DNA of 21,937 nt from positions 1-21,937 of the forward strand of contig DVNG01000003.1 in the NCBI GenBank assembly GCA_018714545.1, given 5' to 3'. Positions within the stretch are counted from its first letter, which is position 1. Each line of letters begins with the position of its first letter. This DNA is from Limousia pullorum. Lineage in GTDB: Bacteria > Bacillota > Clostridia > Oscillospirales > Acutalibacteraceae. This document shows positions 7,688 through 15,401 of this stretch, in pieces. The position numbers and the translations under genes were made by a program. Below the pieces are notes generated by a model. That model was not told where the DNA came from. It ran no database searches and saw nothing but the letters and a program-made list of their open reading frames with translations.

Positions 7688-8806
7688 TTCAATCCAGAGA
7701 ACGACAATTCAGGAATCACACTTACAAGTGAAGATTTCTTCAACAATTACGACGCTTATATCCTCAAGATTGAGGCTAACAAAATCACAATCCTCGGTAA
7801 GGATACAGACGCTGTTTACTACGGTATCACAACCCTTGAGAGAATTCTCGATCAGGTAAAAGCGGGCGAAGTTGAAACAATGAGAATCAACGATTATGCA
7901 ACTGCAAAATGGAGAGGTATAATCGAGGGTTACTACGGAATTCCATATTCCAACGAGGACATCATGTCCCTTATGGAGTTCGGTTCAGACTTCAAGATGA
8001 ACACATTTATCTATGCTCCAAAGGATGACCCATACCACAACTCAAAGTGGAGAGAGCCTTATCCACAGTAAACTTTGGATGGACTTAAAGAGGTTATCGA
8101 AAAGGGCGTTGAAACAAAGGTTGGCTTTGTTTACGCTATCCATCCGTTTATGAACAACGGTATTAACAAGAATAATTTTGAAGAGGAAATTCAGTATATC
8201 ATAGATAAGTTTGAAATTTTCTATGACATGGGCGTAAGACAGTTTGCATTGCTTGCAGACGACGCTTGGTCAGAAACTCCTCTCCAGGTTATGACAGTAA
8301 ATGCTTTGCAGGATTGGCTTGATACTAAGGAAGGCACATATCCGTTGGTATTCTGCCCACAGGCTTACTCAGGATATCCAAGCCAGAGCTACTTCAACCA
8401 GTTCAGAGATGGTACAAGCATTGTTATCAACGGCGGAATGAGCTTCTCAACAGTAAACGAAAGAACAATCAAGACAGACGCTGTTCAGAAGGAAGGCTAT
8501 GAAGCTTACAATATGGTAGACGGCAAGCTGGACACATATTTTGCTTCCGGCACAGAGGGCGGCTACATCGAATACGCAATCAATAAGGAAGCAGGACTTA
8601 ATCCGTTTACATTTACAGTAATTCAGAACTCCGAGACAATCTCAAATGCTAAGGTTGAGGTTAAGATTTACGGAAGTGACGATTATGTAGAGCTTGGAAC
8701 TTTGGATAAGTCAATCTGTGACTTTACTCTTGATCCACAGACACAGACCGTAAGAATTTCCTGGGATGCAGGAGAAGAGTTCTTCATCCACGAGATGTTC
8801 TATTGA
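7688..8806 (+). pseudogene. GH84 beta-N-acetylglucosaminidase / hyaluronidase remnant
   Basis: One reading frame from 7688 encodes clear GH84 sequence: an N-terminal-domain end (ITILGKDTDAVYYGITTLERIL), then WRGIIEGYYGIPYSNEDIM, MNTFIYAPKDDPYH and KWREPYP, and after a stop VGFVYAIHPF and ALLADDAW with the catalytic-type Asp pair at 8258-8263. Lesions: no start, signal peptide or ribosome binding site, with a TAA just before the homology; an in-frame TAA at 8069-8071; and apparent loss of the rest of the barrel after LVFCPQAYSGYPSQSY, joining to a discoidin-like tail that ends at a TGA. Intact relatives cleave beta-linked GlcNAc. The gene would have complemented the GH89 enzyme. The two halves are open from 7880 and 8075, but a functional product is unlikely. 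An assembly error is the main alternative. Confidence 0.85.
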
Positions 8807-8880
8807 TTGCAAAAAAAAATAAACTTATAAAGAAAAGTTGAATTTCGACATAATTTGATAAATAATTTCTTTATATGACA

Positions 8881-8914
8881 AGGGTCGGCAGATTTCTGCC
8901 GGCCCTGATTTTTT
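8881..8914 (+). terminator. terminator after the GH84 remnant
   Basis: An 11-bp GC-rich stem (8881-8891 / 8896-8906, one T-G wobble) with loop ATTT, followed by GATTTTTT. It separates the glycosidase island from the dcw cluster. Confidence 0.9.
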
Positions 8915-9004
8915 GCCGTTTTTTCAGCAATATTCCTTTATCAATATCTTATGTGTTTAAAGAATGAAAATATTTTCAGAAATAAAAAAACCACGGTAAT
9001 TAAC

Positions 9005-9033
9005 TTGCAATTTGAGATTACATGGTTTATAAT
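9005..9033 (+). promoter_or_regulatory. mraZ (dcw cluster) promoter
   Basis: TTGCAA (9005-9010), a 17-bp spacer and TATAAT (9028-9033). Transcription would start near 9040, directly before the proposed MraZ box. Of the gaps in this cluster, this is the best promoter seen. Confidence 0.75.
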
Positions 9034-9042
9034 AAATCTACT

Positions 9043-9072
9043 AAGTGGCGTATTGTGTCATCAGGTGACACA
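9043..9072 (+). promoter_or_regulatory. candidate MraZ box (three 10-bp repeats)
   Basis: Three consecutive 10-bp units, AAGTGGCGTA, TTGTGTCATC and AGGTGACACA, place GTG at 9045, 9055 and 9065. Known MraZ operators are short G-rich direct repeats at 10-bp period close to the mraZ promoter, so this fits autorepression. The last two units also form a 7-bp inverted repeat (TGTGTCA 9054-9060 / TGACACA 9066-9072), which could instead be an RNA hairpin or a second operator. Confidence 0.65.
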
Positions 9073-9123
9073 GGCTGCTTAATCTGCAAAGAACTTTTAT
9101 CAAAGTAGCAGGAGGTGAACAAT

Positions 9124-9543
9124 TTGTTTTCTGGAATGACTAATCATTCACTGGACGCAAAAGGAAGAATTATTTTGCCTTTGAATTTCAGAGAACAGCT
9201 GGGAGAAAAGTTTTTTCTCACCTGCGGTTTTGAGGATTGTCTTCAGATAATGTCTACAGAGCATTTCCACAAGCTCAGAGAACAGATTGCTCAGCTTCCC
9301 GGTGATAAAGCCTTGGCTTTGCAGTACATTTTGATTGCTCCGGCGGTGGAGGTTTCACCTAATTCCCAGGGTAGAATACAGATACCCCAAAGCCTTAGAG
9401 AAAAGGCGGGACTTGAAAAGGATGTAACTGTAGTAGGTATGGACAGCCGTATCGAAATTTGGGACACCGTAAAGCTTGACGCTTTTATCAAAAAGCAAAA
9501 GGAGCAGTCTATAAAAGAGGCGTTGGAACTTTTGAAACTGTAA
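9124..9543 (+). CDS. mraZ: transcriptional regulator MraZ
   Basis: A 139-aa protein with two SpoVT/AbrB-like half domains. The first has NHSLDAKGRIILPLNFREQLG, the second VSPNSQGRIQIPQSLREKAGL; both carry the family DxKGR / NxQGR motif. MraZ is a ring-forming DNA-binding regulator of the dcw cluster that binds repeats upstream of itself. The start is TTG at 9124: AGGAGG (9110-9115) lies 8 nt upstream, and the resulting MFSGMTNHSLDAKGR matches the usual MraZ N-terminus. The GTG at 9115 overlaps the ribosome binding site and is rejected. It is the first gene of the cluster, 14 nt before rsmH. Confidence 0.95.
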   Translation: MFSGMTNHSLDAKGRIILPLNFREQLGEKFFLTCGFEDCLQIMSTEHFHKLREQIAQLPGDKALALQYILIAPAVEVSPNSQGRIQIPQSLREKAGLEKDVTVVGMDSRIEIWDTVKLDAFIKKQKEQSIKEALELLKL

Positions 9544-9557
9544 GGCGGTGAAATGAT

Positions 9558-10484
9558 TTGGAGTTTTCTCATATACCTGTGTTGTTTGACGAGACAATGG
9601 AAGGACTTAACATAAAGCCCGGCGGCATTTATGTAGACGGCACGGCAGGCGGCGGCGGACATTCCTCCGGAATACTCCAAAGGATTTCCAAAAGCGGGAA
9701 GCTTTACTGTATCGACCAAGATCCCAGCGCAATTGCAACTGTTACAAAAAAATTTGAAAACAACAAAAACGTCACCATAATTCAAGGCAATTTCGGTGAC
9801 ATGGAGATGCTTTTAAAAGAGAGAGACGTGGAAGGTGTAGACGGAATTCTGCTTGATATCGGAGTGTCGTCACATCAGCTGGATACTCCCGAAAGAGGTT
9901 TTTCCTTTCATGAAGATGCACCTTTGGATATGAGAATGAGTATGCAGGGCGCAACGGCTGCTGATTTGGTAAATAACTTACCGGTCAATGAAATAGCGAA
10001 AATACTTTCACGCTACGGCGAAGAAAAGTACGCCATGAGCATTGCAAAAGGCATCGAAAAAGCAAGGAACATAAGCCCAATTGAAACCACTCTTCAGCTG
10101 GCGGAGATTATAAAAAATTCCGTTCCTCAAAAGGTTAGAAGAGAGGGTCATCCGGCGAGAAAAAGTTTTCAGGCTTTGCGAATTGCCGTAAACGGCGAGC
10201 TTATAAGGCTTGAGCAGGGACTTGAAGGAGCTTTTAACATGCTTAAAAGCGGCGGCAGACTTGCCGTTATAACATTTCATTCCCTGGAGGACAGAATTGT
10301 TAAACAGACCTTTGCGGGCTGGGCGCAGGGATGCACCTGTCCGAAGGATTTTCCTGTTTGCGTTTGCCACAACAAGCCTAAGGTTAAAATTGTGAACAGA
10401 AAGCCCATAGAGGCATCACAGGAGGAGCTTGCAGTTAATCAGAGAAGCAGAAGCGCAAAACTCAGAATATGCGAAAAAATTTAG
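9558..10484 (+). CDS. rsmH: 16S rRNA (cytosine1402-N4)-methyltransferase RsmH
   Basis: A 308-aa protein, normal family length. It uses S-adenosylmethionine to N4-methylate C1402 in the 16S rRNA P-site region. Visible motifs: HIPVLFDE near the start, the SAM-binding YVDGTAGGGGHS (about 25-36), DGILLDIGVSSHQLDTPERGFSF, RREGHPARKSFQALRIAVN and VITFHSLEDRIVK, ending with the typical NQRSRSAKLRICE. The start is TTG at 9558, preceded by GGCGGTG (9544-9550). It follows mraZ by 14 nt, as is usual in Firmicutes, and about 230 nt without an annotated gene follow it. Confidence 0.96.
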   Translation: MEFSHIPVLFDETMEGLNIKPGGIYVDGTAGGGGHSSGILQRISKSGKLYCIDQDPSAIATVTKKFENNKNVTIIQGNFGDMEMLLKERDVEGVDGILLDIGVSSHQLDTPERGFSFHEDAPLDMRMSMQGATAADLVNNLPVNEIAKILSRYGEEKYAMSIAKGIEKARNISPIETTLQLAEIIKNSVPQKVRREGHPARKSFQALRIAVNGELIRLEQGLEGAFNMLKSGGRLAVITFHSLEDRIVKQTFAGWAQGCTCPKDFPVCVCHNKPKVKIVNRKPIEASQEELAVNQRSRSAKLRICEKI

Positions 10485-10717
10485 GAAAATCTCGATATTT
10501 GCTGGACAAATAGCGGTGTATGTAGTAAGATAGTAACAGAATTGTAATCAATAAGGTACTTGTAGTTAAAATTGTTACAAAAGGTTAACAAAAGCGGTTT
10601 GTATTGGTTGATATTTTGCATATTTATGCGGGATGGTATATGGCGATTGAAAATCGGTTTTGTAAGCGATGTGAGAATTTTTTCCGATAAAACAAGAAGG
10701 TTGAAGGTGCATATAAA
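10485..10717 (+). other. intergenic region between rsmH and the ftsL-like gene
   Basis: No gene is supported here. It holds an imperfect dyad TTGTTA / TTAACAA (10573-10592) and small stems near 10644-10656 and 10653-10688. None ends in a convincing T-tract and no -35/-10 pair was judged good enough to call. The gap is large for a dcw operon, so an internal promoter or RNA processing site is possible. Confidence 0.35.
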
Positions 10718-11260
10718 ATGGCATTTGAAGAAAGAAATTTAGCATACGACTTGTCTTTGTTTGAGGACGACGACAAACAGTATACTACAGTGCCCCAAAG
10801 CACAAGGGAAAAAACAAAATCCGGTGCAAATGCAGCTAAGAAAAAGCCCTCTGCTGAGACAGCCGAAGACAGAAATGCAGAGAAAGGACAGAGAAAAAAA
10901 TACAGTCCTTTAAAGGTTTTAAGCTCAGTAGTTGCGGGATTATTTGTAGTCGGCGCTTTAGCGACTATTATTATGGGGCAGGCACAGCTCACGGAGCTGA
11001 ACAGATCTATTGAGAAAAAAACGGAGGAACTAAAGCAGAAACAAAGTCAGTACACACAATTGGATATGAATGTACGTTCAAGATACTCAACTGCTATTGT
11101 GGAAGAATACGCCAAGGATGAGCTGGGAATGAGCAAGGCTACAAACTATCAAAAGGAGTTTGTAAACCTTTCCGATGGCGACAAGGCAGAGGTTCTGACA
11201 GAAGAAAGTCAGAATATTTTCAGCACTATTGTTGACGCTGTTACAGGTATTTGGTCATAA
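10718..11260 (+). CDS. ftsL: FtsL-like cell division protein
   Basis: A 180-aa bitopic membrane protein with FtsL layout: a charged cytoplasmic N-terminus (1-66, Lys/Glu-rich), one transmembrane helix (about 67-87, VLSSVVAGLFVVGALATIIMG), a short coiled coil (about 90-115, LNRSIEKKTEELKQKQSQYTQL), then YAKDELGMSKATNYQKEFVNL, a recognisable FtsL-type tail motif. FtsL joins DivIB (FtsQ) and DivIC (FtsB) to activate septal peptidoglycan synthesis. Sequence identity in this family is low, so the call rests on layout and on its place between rsmH and the PBP. AAGGTG precedes the ATG. Confidence 0.8.
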   Translation: MAFEERNLAYDLSLFEDDDKQYTTVPQSTREKTKSGANAAKKKPSAETAEDRNAEKGQRKKYSPLKVLSSVVAGLFVVGALATIIMGQAQLTELNRSIEKKTEELKQKQSQYTQLDMNVRSRYSTAIVEEYAKDELGMSKATNYQKEFVNLSDGDKAEVLTEESQNIFSTIVDAVTGIWS

Positions 11261-11294
11261 CAGTGCTTGTGTCTTAATAAGTATGTAATGACAA

Positions 11295-11330
11295 AAATAA
11301 GAGTTGAGATTGATATCTTAACTCTTATTT
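11295..11330 (+). other. 16-bp intergenic hairpin between ftsL and the PBP gene
   Basis: Arms 11295-11310 and 11315-11330 pair over 16 bp with one G-T wobble and a TGAT loop. Only three Ts, which are part of the stem, end the hairpin, so it is not a good intrinsic terminator. It lies about 60 nt before the preferred PBP start and could set mRNA stability or reduce read-through. Confidence 0.6.
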
Positions 11331-11391
11331 CGCTATGACGGACGTACATAATTTGTCTGATATTGGAAATGATGAAAGGAGCAGCAGAGTT

Positions 11392-13671
11392 TTGGGAAAA
11401 TTCAACAAACAAAAACTTAATAAAAGAGCTTTTATAATGTTGATGATATTTCTCGTTTTGGGATTTGGAACAGCTGTGCTCAGACTCGGTTATCTCCAGA
11501 TTATAATGGGTGACGAACTGCGGCAAAAGGCAGTTGACCAGCAGCTGGGAGATATAACCGTAAGCGCCAAAAGAGGCGATATTTACGACAGAAACGGTAA
11601 GGTTTTGGCACAGAGCGCCTCGGTTTGGAAACTTATAATGGCGCCTATCTATATTAAAACTGACGAGCAAAGACAGTATGTCACAGACGGATTGGCCGAA
11701 ATATTCGGATATGATGAGGAAGAGAAAAACGACCTCTTTGAAAAAACTGACAGGGATACATATTATGTAACCATTGAATCAAAAATAGAATCGGACGTCA
11801 GGGAAGAAATTCTTACTTTCCTTGATGAAATGGAAGAAAAAACCTTTAAGGTTTACGACGGTGAAACACAAAAATACAACGATGAAAAATTAAATTCAAA
11901 TGTTCTGTATCTTCAGGACGACTACAAGAGATATTACCCTTACGGTGATTTGGCTTCCGCAGTTATAGGATTTACCGGAAGCGATGACCAGGGCTTGAGC
12001 GGTCTTGAAATTCAGTACGATGAGGAATTAAGCGGCAAGCCGGGAAGAACGGTTTCCGCAATCAATGCAATAGGTATCAACATGCCTTTCCAGTATGAAC
12101 AGAATGTTGAGCCTGAGGACGGATACAGTATTGTTACAACAATAGACGAAACAATACAGTCTATCTGCGAAAAATATCTTAAAGAAGCGATTGAAACCTA
12201 CCAGGTTGCAAACAGAGCGGCGGCAATAGCCATGAACCCGTCAACCGGTGAGATTTACGCTATAGCAGTTGAGGGAGGATATGACCTTAACGACCCTTAC
12301 ACCATAGCAAACGAGGAAACTGCTGCGGAAATTGAAGCTTTGCCGGAGGAAGAACAGGATCAGGCATACAGCGACGCATTGCAGCAGCAATGGAGAAATA
12401 AAGCCGTAAGTGATGTTTACTATCCAGGTTCCGTATTTAAGCCAATCGTGGCTTCCATGGTTTTGGAAGAGGGATTGGTTGATGAAAACACAAAATTTTA
12501 TTGTGACAACGCCACAATTACAGTAAGCGGTATAGATATTCACTGCCATATTTATTGGCCAGGTTCAGGCAATCAGCACGGCGAGCAGAATATTGTTCAG
12601 GCTCTTTGGAATTCATGTAACCCGGCTCTTGTTCAGATGGGTCAGATTGCGGGAGTTGACACATTCTGGGAATACTATCAGGCGTTCGGCTTCAGCGAAA
12701 AGACAGGAGTAGACCTGCCGGGCGAAAGCGAAGATATTTTCTTTGACCATGAAATGACAGATCTTGACCTTGCGGTTTCCTCTTTTGGTCAGGGCTTTGC
12801 CGTAACTCCTATGCAGATGATAACAGCGATTTCCGCTATTGCTAACGGCGGATATCTTATGCAGCCTTATATTGTAAAGGAAATTGTTGACAGCGACGGA
12901 AATATTGTAGAAACAACAACACCGACGGTTAAACGTCAGGTTATTTCAAAGGAAGTCAGCGAACAGCTCAACGAAATCCTCTACGGAAACGTAAACGAGG
13001 GTGGTGCGACCAACGGATATGTTGCAGGATATGAAGTTGCCGGTAAGACAGGTACTTCTGAAAAGCTTAATGATAATAAAGACCATATAGCTTCCTTCTG
13101 CGGCTATGCGCCTTATGATGACCCGCAGATTGTAATGCTCCTGTATTTTGACTCACCTAGAGGAGTTCTTTACCACGGTAGTACAGTTGCGGCTCCTGTG
13201 TTTGCAAGTATCATGGAAGAGGTTCTTCCGTATCTTGAGGTTGAAAGACATTACACAGAGGAAGAGCTGGAAAACATTGATACAACAGCTAATACATATA
13301 TAGGACTTTCAATTGATGAAGCAACCTCCAAGGTAGAGGAGGACGGATTTGAAGCTGTGGTAAAGGGAAGCGGAAGCACCGTTATCGCTCAGGTTCCTGA
13401 GTCCGGCACAAAGATACCTAACAGCGGAAAGGTTGTTCTGTACACCGACGACGCCAGCAAGGAAGAAACGGTAACCGTTCCGGATTTCTCTGGACTTACG
13501 GTTACGGAAGCAAGCCAGAAGGCTGCCGAATATAATTTGAATATCAGTATTACCGGAGCCACAAATGTTTACAACAGTGTGGTTCAAACCCAGAGCATTG
13601 ACTCAGGAAAAGAAGTTTCACCGGGAACGGTTGTAACGCTTACCTTTGTGGGTGCGGGAATAGGAGATTGA
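11392..13671 (+). CDS. ftsI: septal/spore peptidoglycan transpeptidase (class B PBP, PASTA-containing)
   Basis: A class B penicillin-binding protein of 759 aa from this start. A short basic tail and a transmembrane helix (IMLMIFLVLGFGTAVLRLGYLQI) lead into a dimerisation domain (KRGDIYDRNGKVLA), the transpeptidase and two C-terminal PASTA domains. Active-site motifs: S347-V-F-K (YPGSVFKP), S408-C-N and K552-T-G (AGKTGTSEK). It crosslinks stem peptides on the outer face of the membrane with FtsW. It could be FtsI/PBP2 or SpoVD; the PASTA pair fits either. The TTG at 11392 is chosen because AAGGAG (11376-11381) lies 10 nt upstream. The ATG at 11335 follows a hairpin with no ribosome binding site and would add 19 aa. 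It sits between ftsL and the Mur-like fragment. Confidence 0.93.
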   Translation: MGKFNKQKLNKRAFIMLMIFLVLGFGTAVLRLGYLQIIMGDELRQKAVDQQLGDITVSAKRGDIYDRNGKVLAQSASVWKLIMAPIYIKTDEQRQYVTDGLAEIFGYDEEEKNDLFEKTDRDTYYVTIESKIESDVREEILTFLDEMEEKTFKVYDGETQKYNDEKLNSNVLYLQDDYKRYYPYGDLASAVIGFTGSDDQGLSGLEIQYDEELSGKPGRTVSAINAIGINMPFQYEQNVEPEDGYSIVTTIDETIQSICEKYLKEAIETYQVANRAAAIAMNPSTGEIYAIAVEGGYDLNDPYTIANEETAAEIEALPEEEQDQAYSDALQQQWRNKAVSDVYYPGSVFKPIVASMVLEEGLVDENTKFYCDNATITVSGIDIHCHIYWPGSGNQHGEQNIVQALWNSCNPALVQMGQIAGVDTFWEYYQAFGFSEKTGVDLPGESEDIFFDHEMTDLDLAVSSFGQGFAVTPMQMITAISAIANGGYLMQPYIVKEIVDSDGNIVETTTPTVKRQVISKEVSEQLNEILYGNVNEGGATNGYVAGYEVAGKTGTSEKLNDNKDHIASFCGYAPYDDPQIVMLLYFDSPRGVLYHGSTVAAPVFASIMEEVLPYLEVERHYTEEELENIDTTANTYIGLSIDEATSKVEEDGFEAVVKGSGSTVIAQVPESGTKIPNSGKVVLYTDDASKEETVTVPDFSGLTVTEASQKAAEYNLNISITGATNVYNSVVQTQSIDSGKEVSPGTVVTLTFVGAGIGD

Positions 13672-13729
13672 TTTTCACATAAACTGTTTATAGGCTGAGA
13701 AATAATAGAGAAAAGAGGCGGAGGGAATT

Positions 13730-14167
13730 ATGACTGCCGAAATTATGGTTTTTCATGGTGAAGATGTTAACAGAGAAGAAGCCGAAAAGCTGCTGGGGCT
13801 TTGTCTAAAAAAGCTTCAGCCGGAGAATGCTGCCTGTGAAATCTTTGATGCCTCGGAAAACAATAAAGAGGTGACAGGACATATGGTGGTGTGTCCCGTA
13901 GGACTTAAACTTTCGGGTACTCCTGCCGGCTGCGTGACATATTCGGCAAAGGATAACAGCGCCGATATAGTGGCTATAAATGTCCAGAAGCATACAGGCT
14001 ACATAAGCTTTGAGCTTATGTCCGCAGAGCATATGGGAAGAGTCTTTATAGACGATTCAAAGCATATAGAGGTGGATTCCGTGCTTATGGCGGCGGCTGT
14101 TATGTATGCTGCCGGAGTTCCTCTTAAGAATGTTATTTCTGCTATCAATTCTATTTTAAAAAATTAA
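13730..14167 (+). CDS. small protein resembling a MurE/MurF central-domain fragment
   Basis: A 145-aa protein of unknown function. Residues about 68-143 (CVTYSAKDNSADIVAINV, then YISFELMS and VLMAAAVMYAAGVPLKNVISAIN) align by eye with the end of the Mur ligase central domain. In B. subtilis MurE, as recalled, the matching part reads STYGIKNDADVMAKNI, then GTSFDLV and [22 protein letters not shown]. There is no P-loop (GTNGKT-type), no N-terminal UDP-binding domain and no C-terminal ligase domain. Residues 1-60 were not recognised. It occupies the place between PBP and mraY where murE and murF normally lie. It has a good ribosome binding site (GGAGGG 13720-13725) and no internal stops, so it looks maintained rather than decaying. 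It may be a relic, a regulator or a scaffold. Confidence 0.7.
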   Translation: MTAEIMVFHGEDVNREEAEKLLGLCLKKLQPENAACEIFDASENNKEVTGHMVVCPVGLKLSGTPAGCVTYSAKDNSADIVAINVQKHTGYISFELMSAEHMGRVFIDDSKHIEVDSVLMAAAVMYAAGVPLKNVISAINSILKN

Positions 14168-14173
14168 ATCAGG

Positions 14174-14203
14174 TTGCGGCAATGTCAAATTGGCTTGCCG
14201 CAA
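14174..14203 (+). other. GC-rich hairpin after the Mur-like gene
   Basis: TTGCGGCAA (14174-14182) and TTGCCGCAA (14195-14203) are perfect 9-bp inverted arms with a 12-nt loop, beginning 7 nt after the stop at 14167. Only a short TTT follows at 14204-14206, so at most it is a weak terminator. Confidence 0.5.
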
Positions 14204-14231
14204 TTTGGTGATTATTTGAAAAGTTAAATAA

Positions 14232-14260
14232 ATATAAGTATCTTTAAAATATACTTATAT
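14232..14260. promoter_or_regulatory. 10-bp AT-rich inverted repeat upstream of mraY
   Basis: ATATAAGTAT (14232-14241) and ATACTTATAT (14251-14260) are perfect inverted arms around a 9-nt spacer. There is no T-tract. It may be an operator or leader hairpin. A similar element with a 9-nt spacer lies upstream of murA. Confidence 0.4.
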
Positions 14261-14339
14261 CAATGTTGAAAAACTTCATATTATAAGGTTTACAACCGGG
14301 AACGGTTAAAATACGGATAAAAACAAATGAGGTGTAATT

Positions 14340-15365
14340 ATGGAGAATACTACTGTGTGGGCGTTTGCTGCCGTTGTACTGTCTTTTTTGATATCTTCTC
14401 TTATGGGAAGAAAACTCATACCATTTCTTCACAAGCTGAAGTATGGTCAGACAATACTTGATATAGGCCCGAAATGGCACAAAAATAAACAGGGTACACC
14501 AACAATGGGCGGTATAATGTTTATTGTGTCAACCGTTTTTTCTACAGCCCCGGTTGTACTTATGTACCGATTTGTGGGAGGCGGAAATTTTTCAACCGAT
14601 AATATCAACGCCATGAAAGTGTTCGTACCTGTTGGTCTTGTAATGGCAATACTTTACGGATTTATAGGATTTATCGACGACTATATAAAGGTTGTTAAAA
14701 AGAGAAATCTGGGACTTACCGCAAAGCAGAAGCTGGTTTTGCAGTTTGCCGTTGCTATAGCTTATCTTGCAACACTTACCCTTTGCGGATACGGCACAGA
14801 AACCTATATACCTTTTGTTGGTATGATTGATATTGGATTTTTCTACTACATAATAGCTGCAATCGTTATTGTGGGAATTGTAAATGCGGTAAATCTCACA
14901 GACGGTATAGACGGACTTGACGGTTCAATAACATTCTTTGCAGCTCTGTTCTTTATGATGATTTCAGGTTATATGGGACTGGGCGGAGTTTCCATAGAGT
15001 CAGCGGCTTTGGCAGGCGGATGCCTTGGATTCCTTGTTTGGAACTTCCATCCTGCAAAGGTATTTATGGGCGACACAGGCTCATTGTTCCTGGGAGGAAT
15101 GGTTTGCGCTTTGGCATTCTCCTTGAAGATGCCGATACTTTTAATTCCTATGGGAATTATGTACCTTGTGGAGATGTTCTCCGTTATGCTTCAGGTTACA
15201 TACTTCAAGCTTACTCATGGAAAGAGACTTTTCAAAATGAGTCCTATTCATCACCACTTTGAAATGTGCGGCTGGAGTGAAACAAAGATTGTAATTGTGT
15301 TCAGCGCAGTGACTGTGATTTTCGGTATTATCGCTTTTCTCTGCGTTATTTTCGGCGCAGCATAA
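14340..15365 (+). CDS. mraY: phospho-N-acetylmuramoyl-pentapeptide-transferase MraY
   Basis: A 341-aa polytopic membrane enzyme that moves phospho-MurNAc-pentapeptide from UDP to undecaprenyl phosphate, making lipid I. The motifs are clear: GTPTMGGIMF, FIDDYIKV with the Mg-binding Asp pair, VNAVNLTDGIDGLDGS, FMGDTGSLFLGG and MSPIHHHFE near the C-terminus. About ten hydrophobic segments are visible. TGAGGTG lies just before the ATG. Upstream are 170 nt containing two hairpins, while ftsW follows after 36 nt. Confidence 0.97.
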   Translation: MENTTVWAFAAVVLSFLISSLMGRKLIPFLHKLKYGQTILDIGPKWHKNKQGTPTMGGIMFIVSTVFSTAPVVLMYRFVGGGNFSTDNINAMKVFVPVGLVMAILYGFIGFIDDYIKVVKKRNLGLTAKQKLVLQFAVAIAYLATLTLCGYGTETYIPFVGMIDIGFFYYIIAAIVIVGIVNAVNLTDGIDGLDGSITFFAALFFMMISGYMGLGGVSIESAALAGGCLGFLVWNFHPAKVFMGDTGSLFLGGMVCALAFSLKMPILLIPMGIMYLVEMFSVMLQVTYFKLTHGKRLFKMSPIHHHFEMCGWSETKIVIVFSAVTVIFGIIAFLCVIFGAA

Positions 15366-15401
15366 GGCGTAATTTGGTTTAGAGTTATTTGGAGGAAATA
15401 T

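Noticed and set aside
7662..7859. 65-aa open frame after the GH89 stop
   Set aside because: It is out of frame with the GH84 homology that covers the same bases and has no recognisable protein similarity.
8807..8880. small RNA or gene between the GH84 remnant and its terminator
   Set aside because: AT-rich, no promoter-like pair and no open frame; simply the 3' untranslated part.
9115..9123. GTG start for mraZ
   Set aside because: The GTG is part of the AGGAGGTG ribosome binding site; the TTG at 9124 gives the family N-terminus.
9291..9785. 164-aa minus-strand frame over mraZ and rsmH
   Set aside because: Shadow of two well-supported genes; no ribosome binding site and no recognisable motif.
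10640..10690. 16-codon open frame MAIENRFCKRCENFFR between rsmH and ftsL
   Set aside because: Too short, weak ribosome binding site, and no sign of a leader-peptide attenuator; chance cannot be excluded.
11335..11391. ATG at 11335 as PBP start
   Set aside because: It directly follows the hairpin end with no ribosome binding site, while TTG 11392 has AAGGAG at 10 nt. Not fully excluded.
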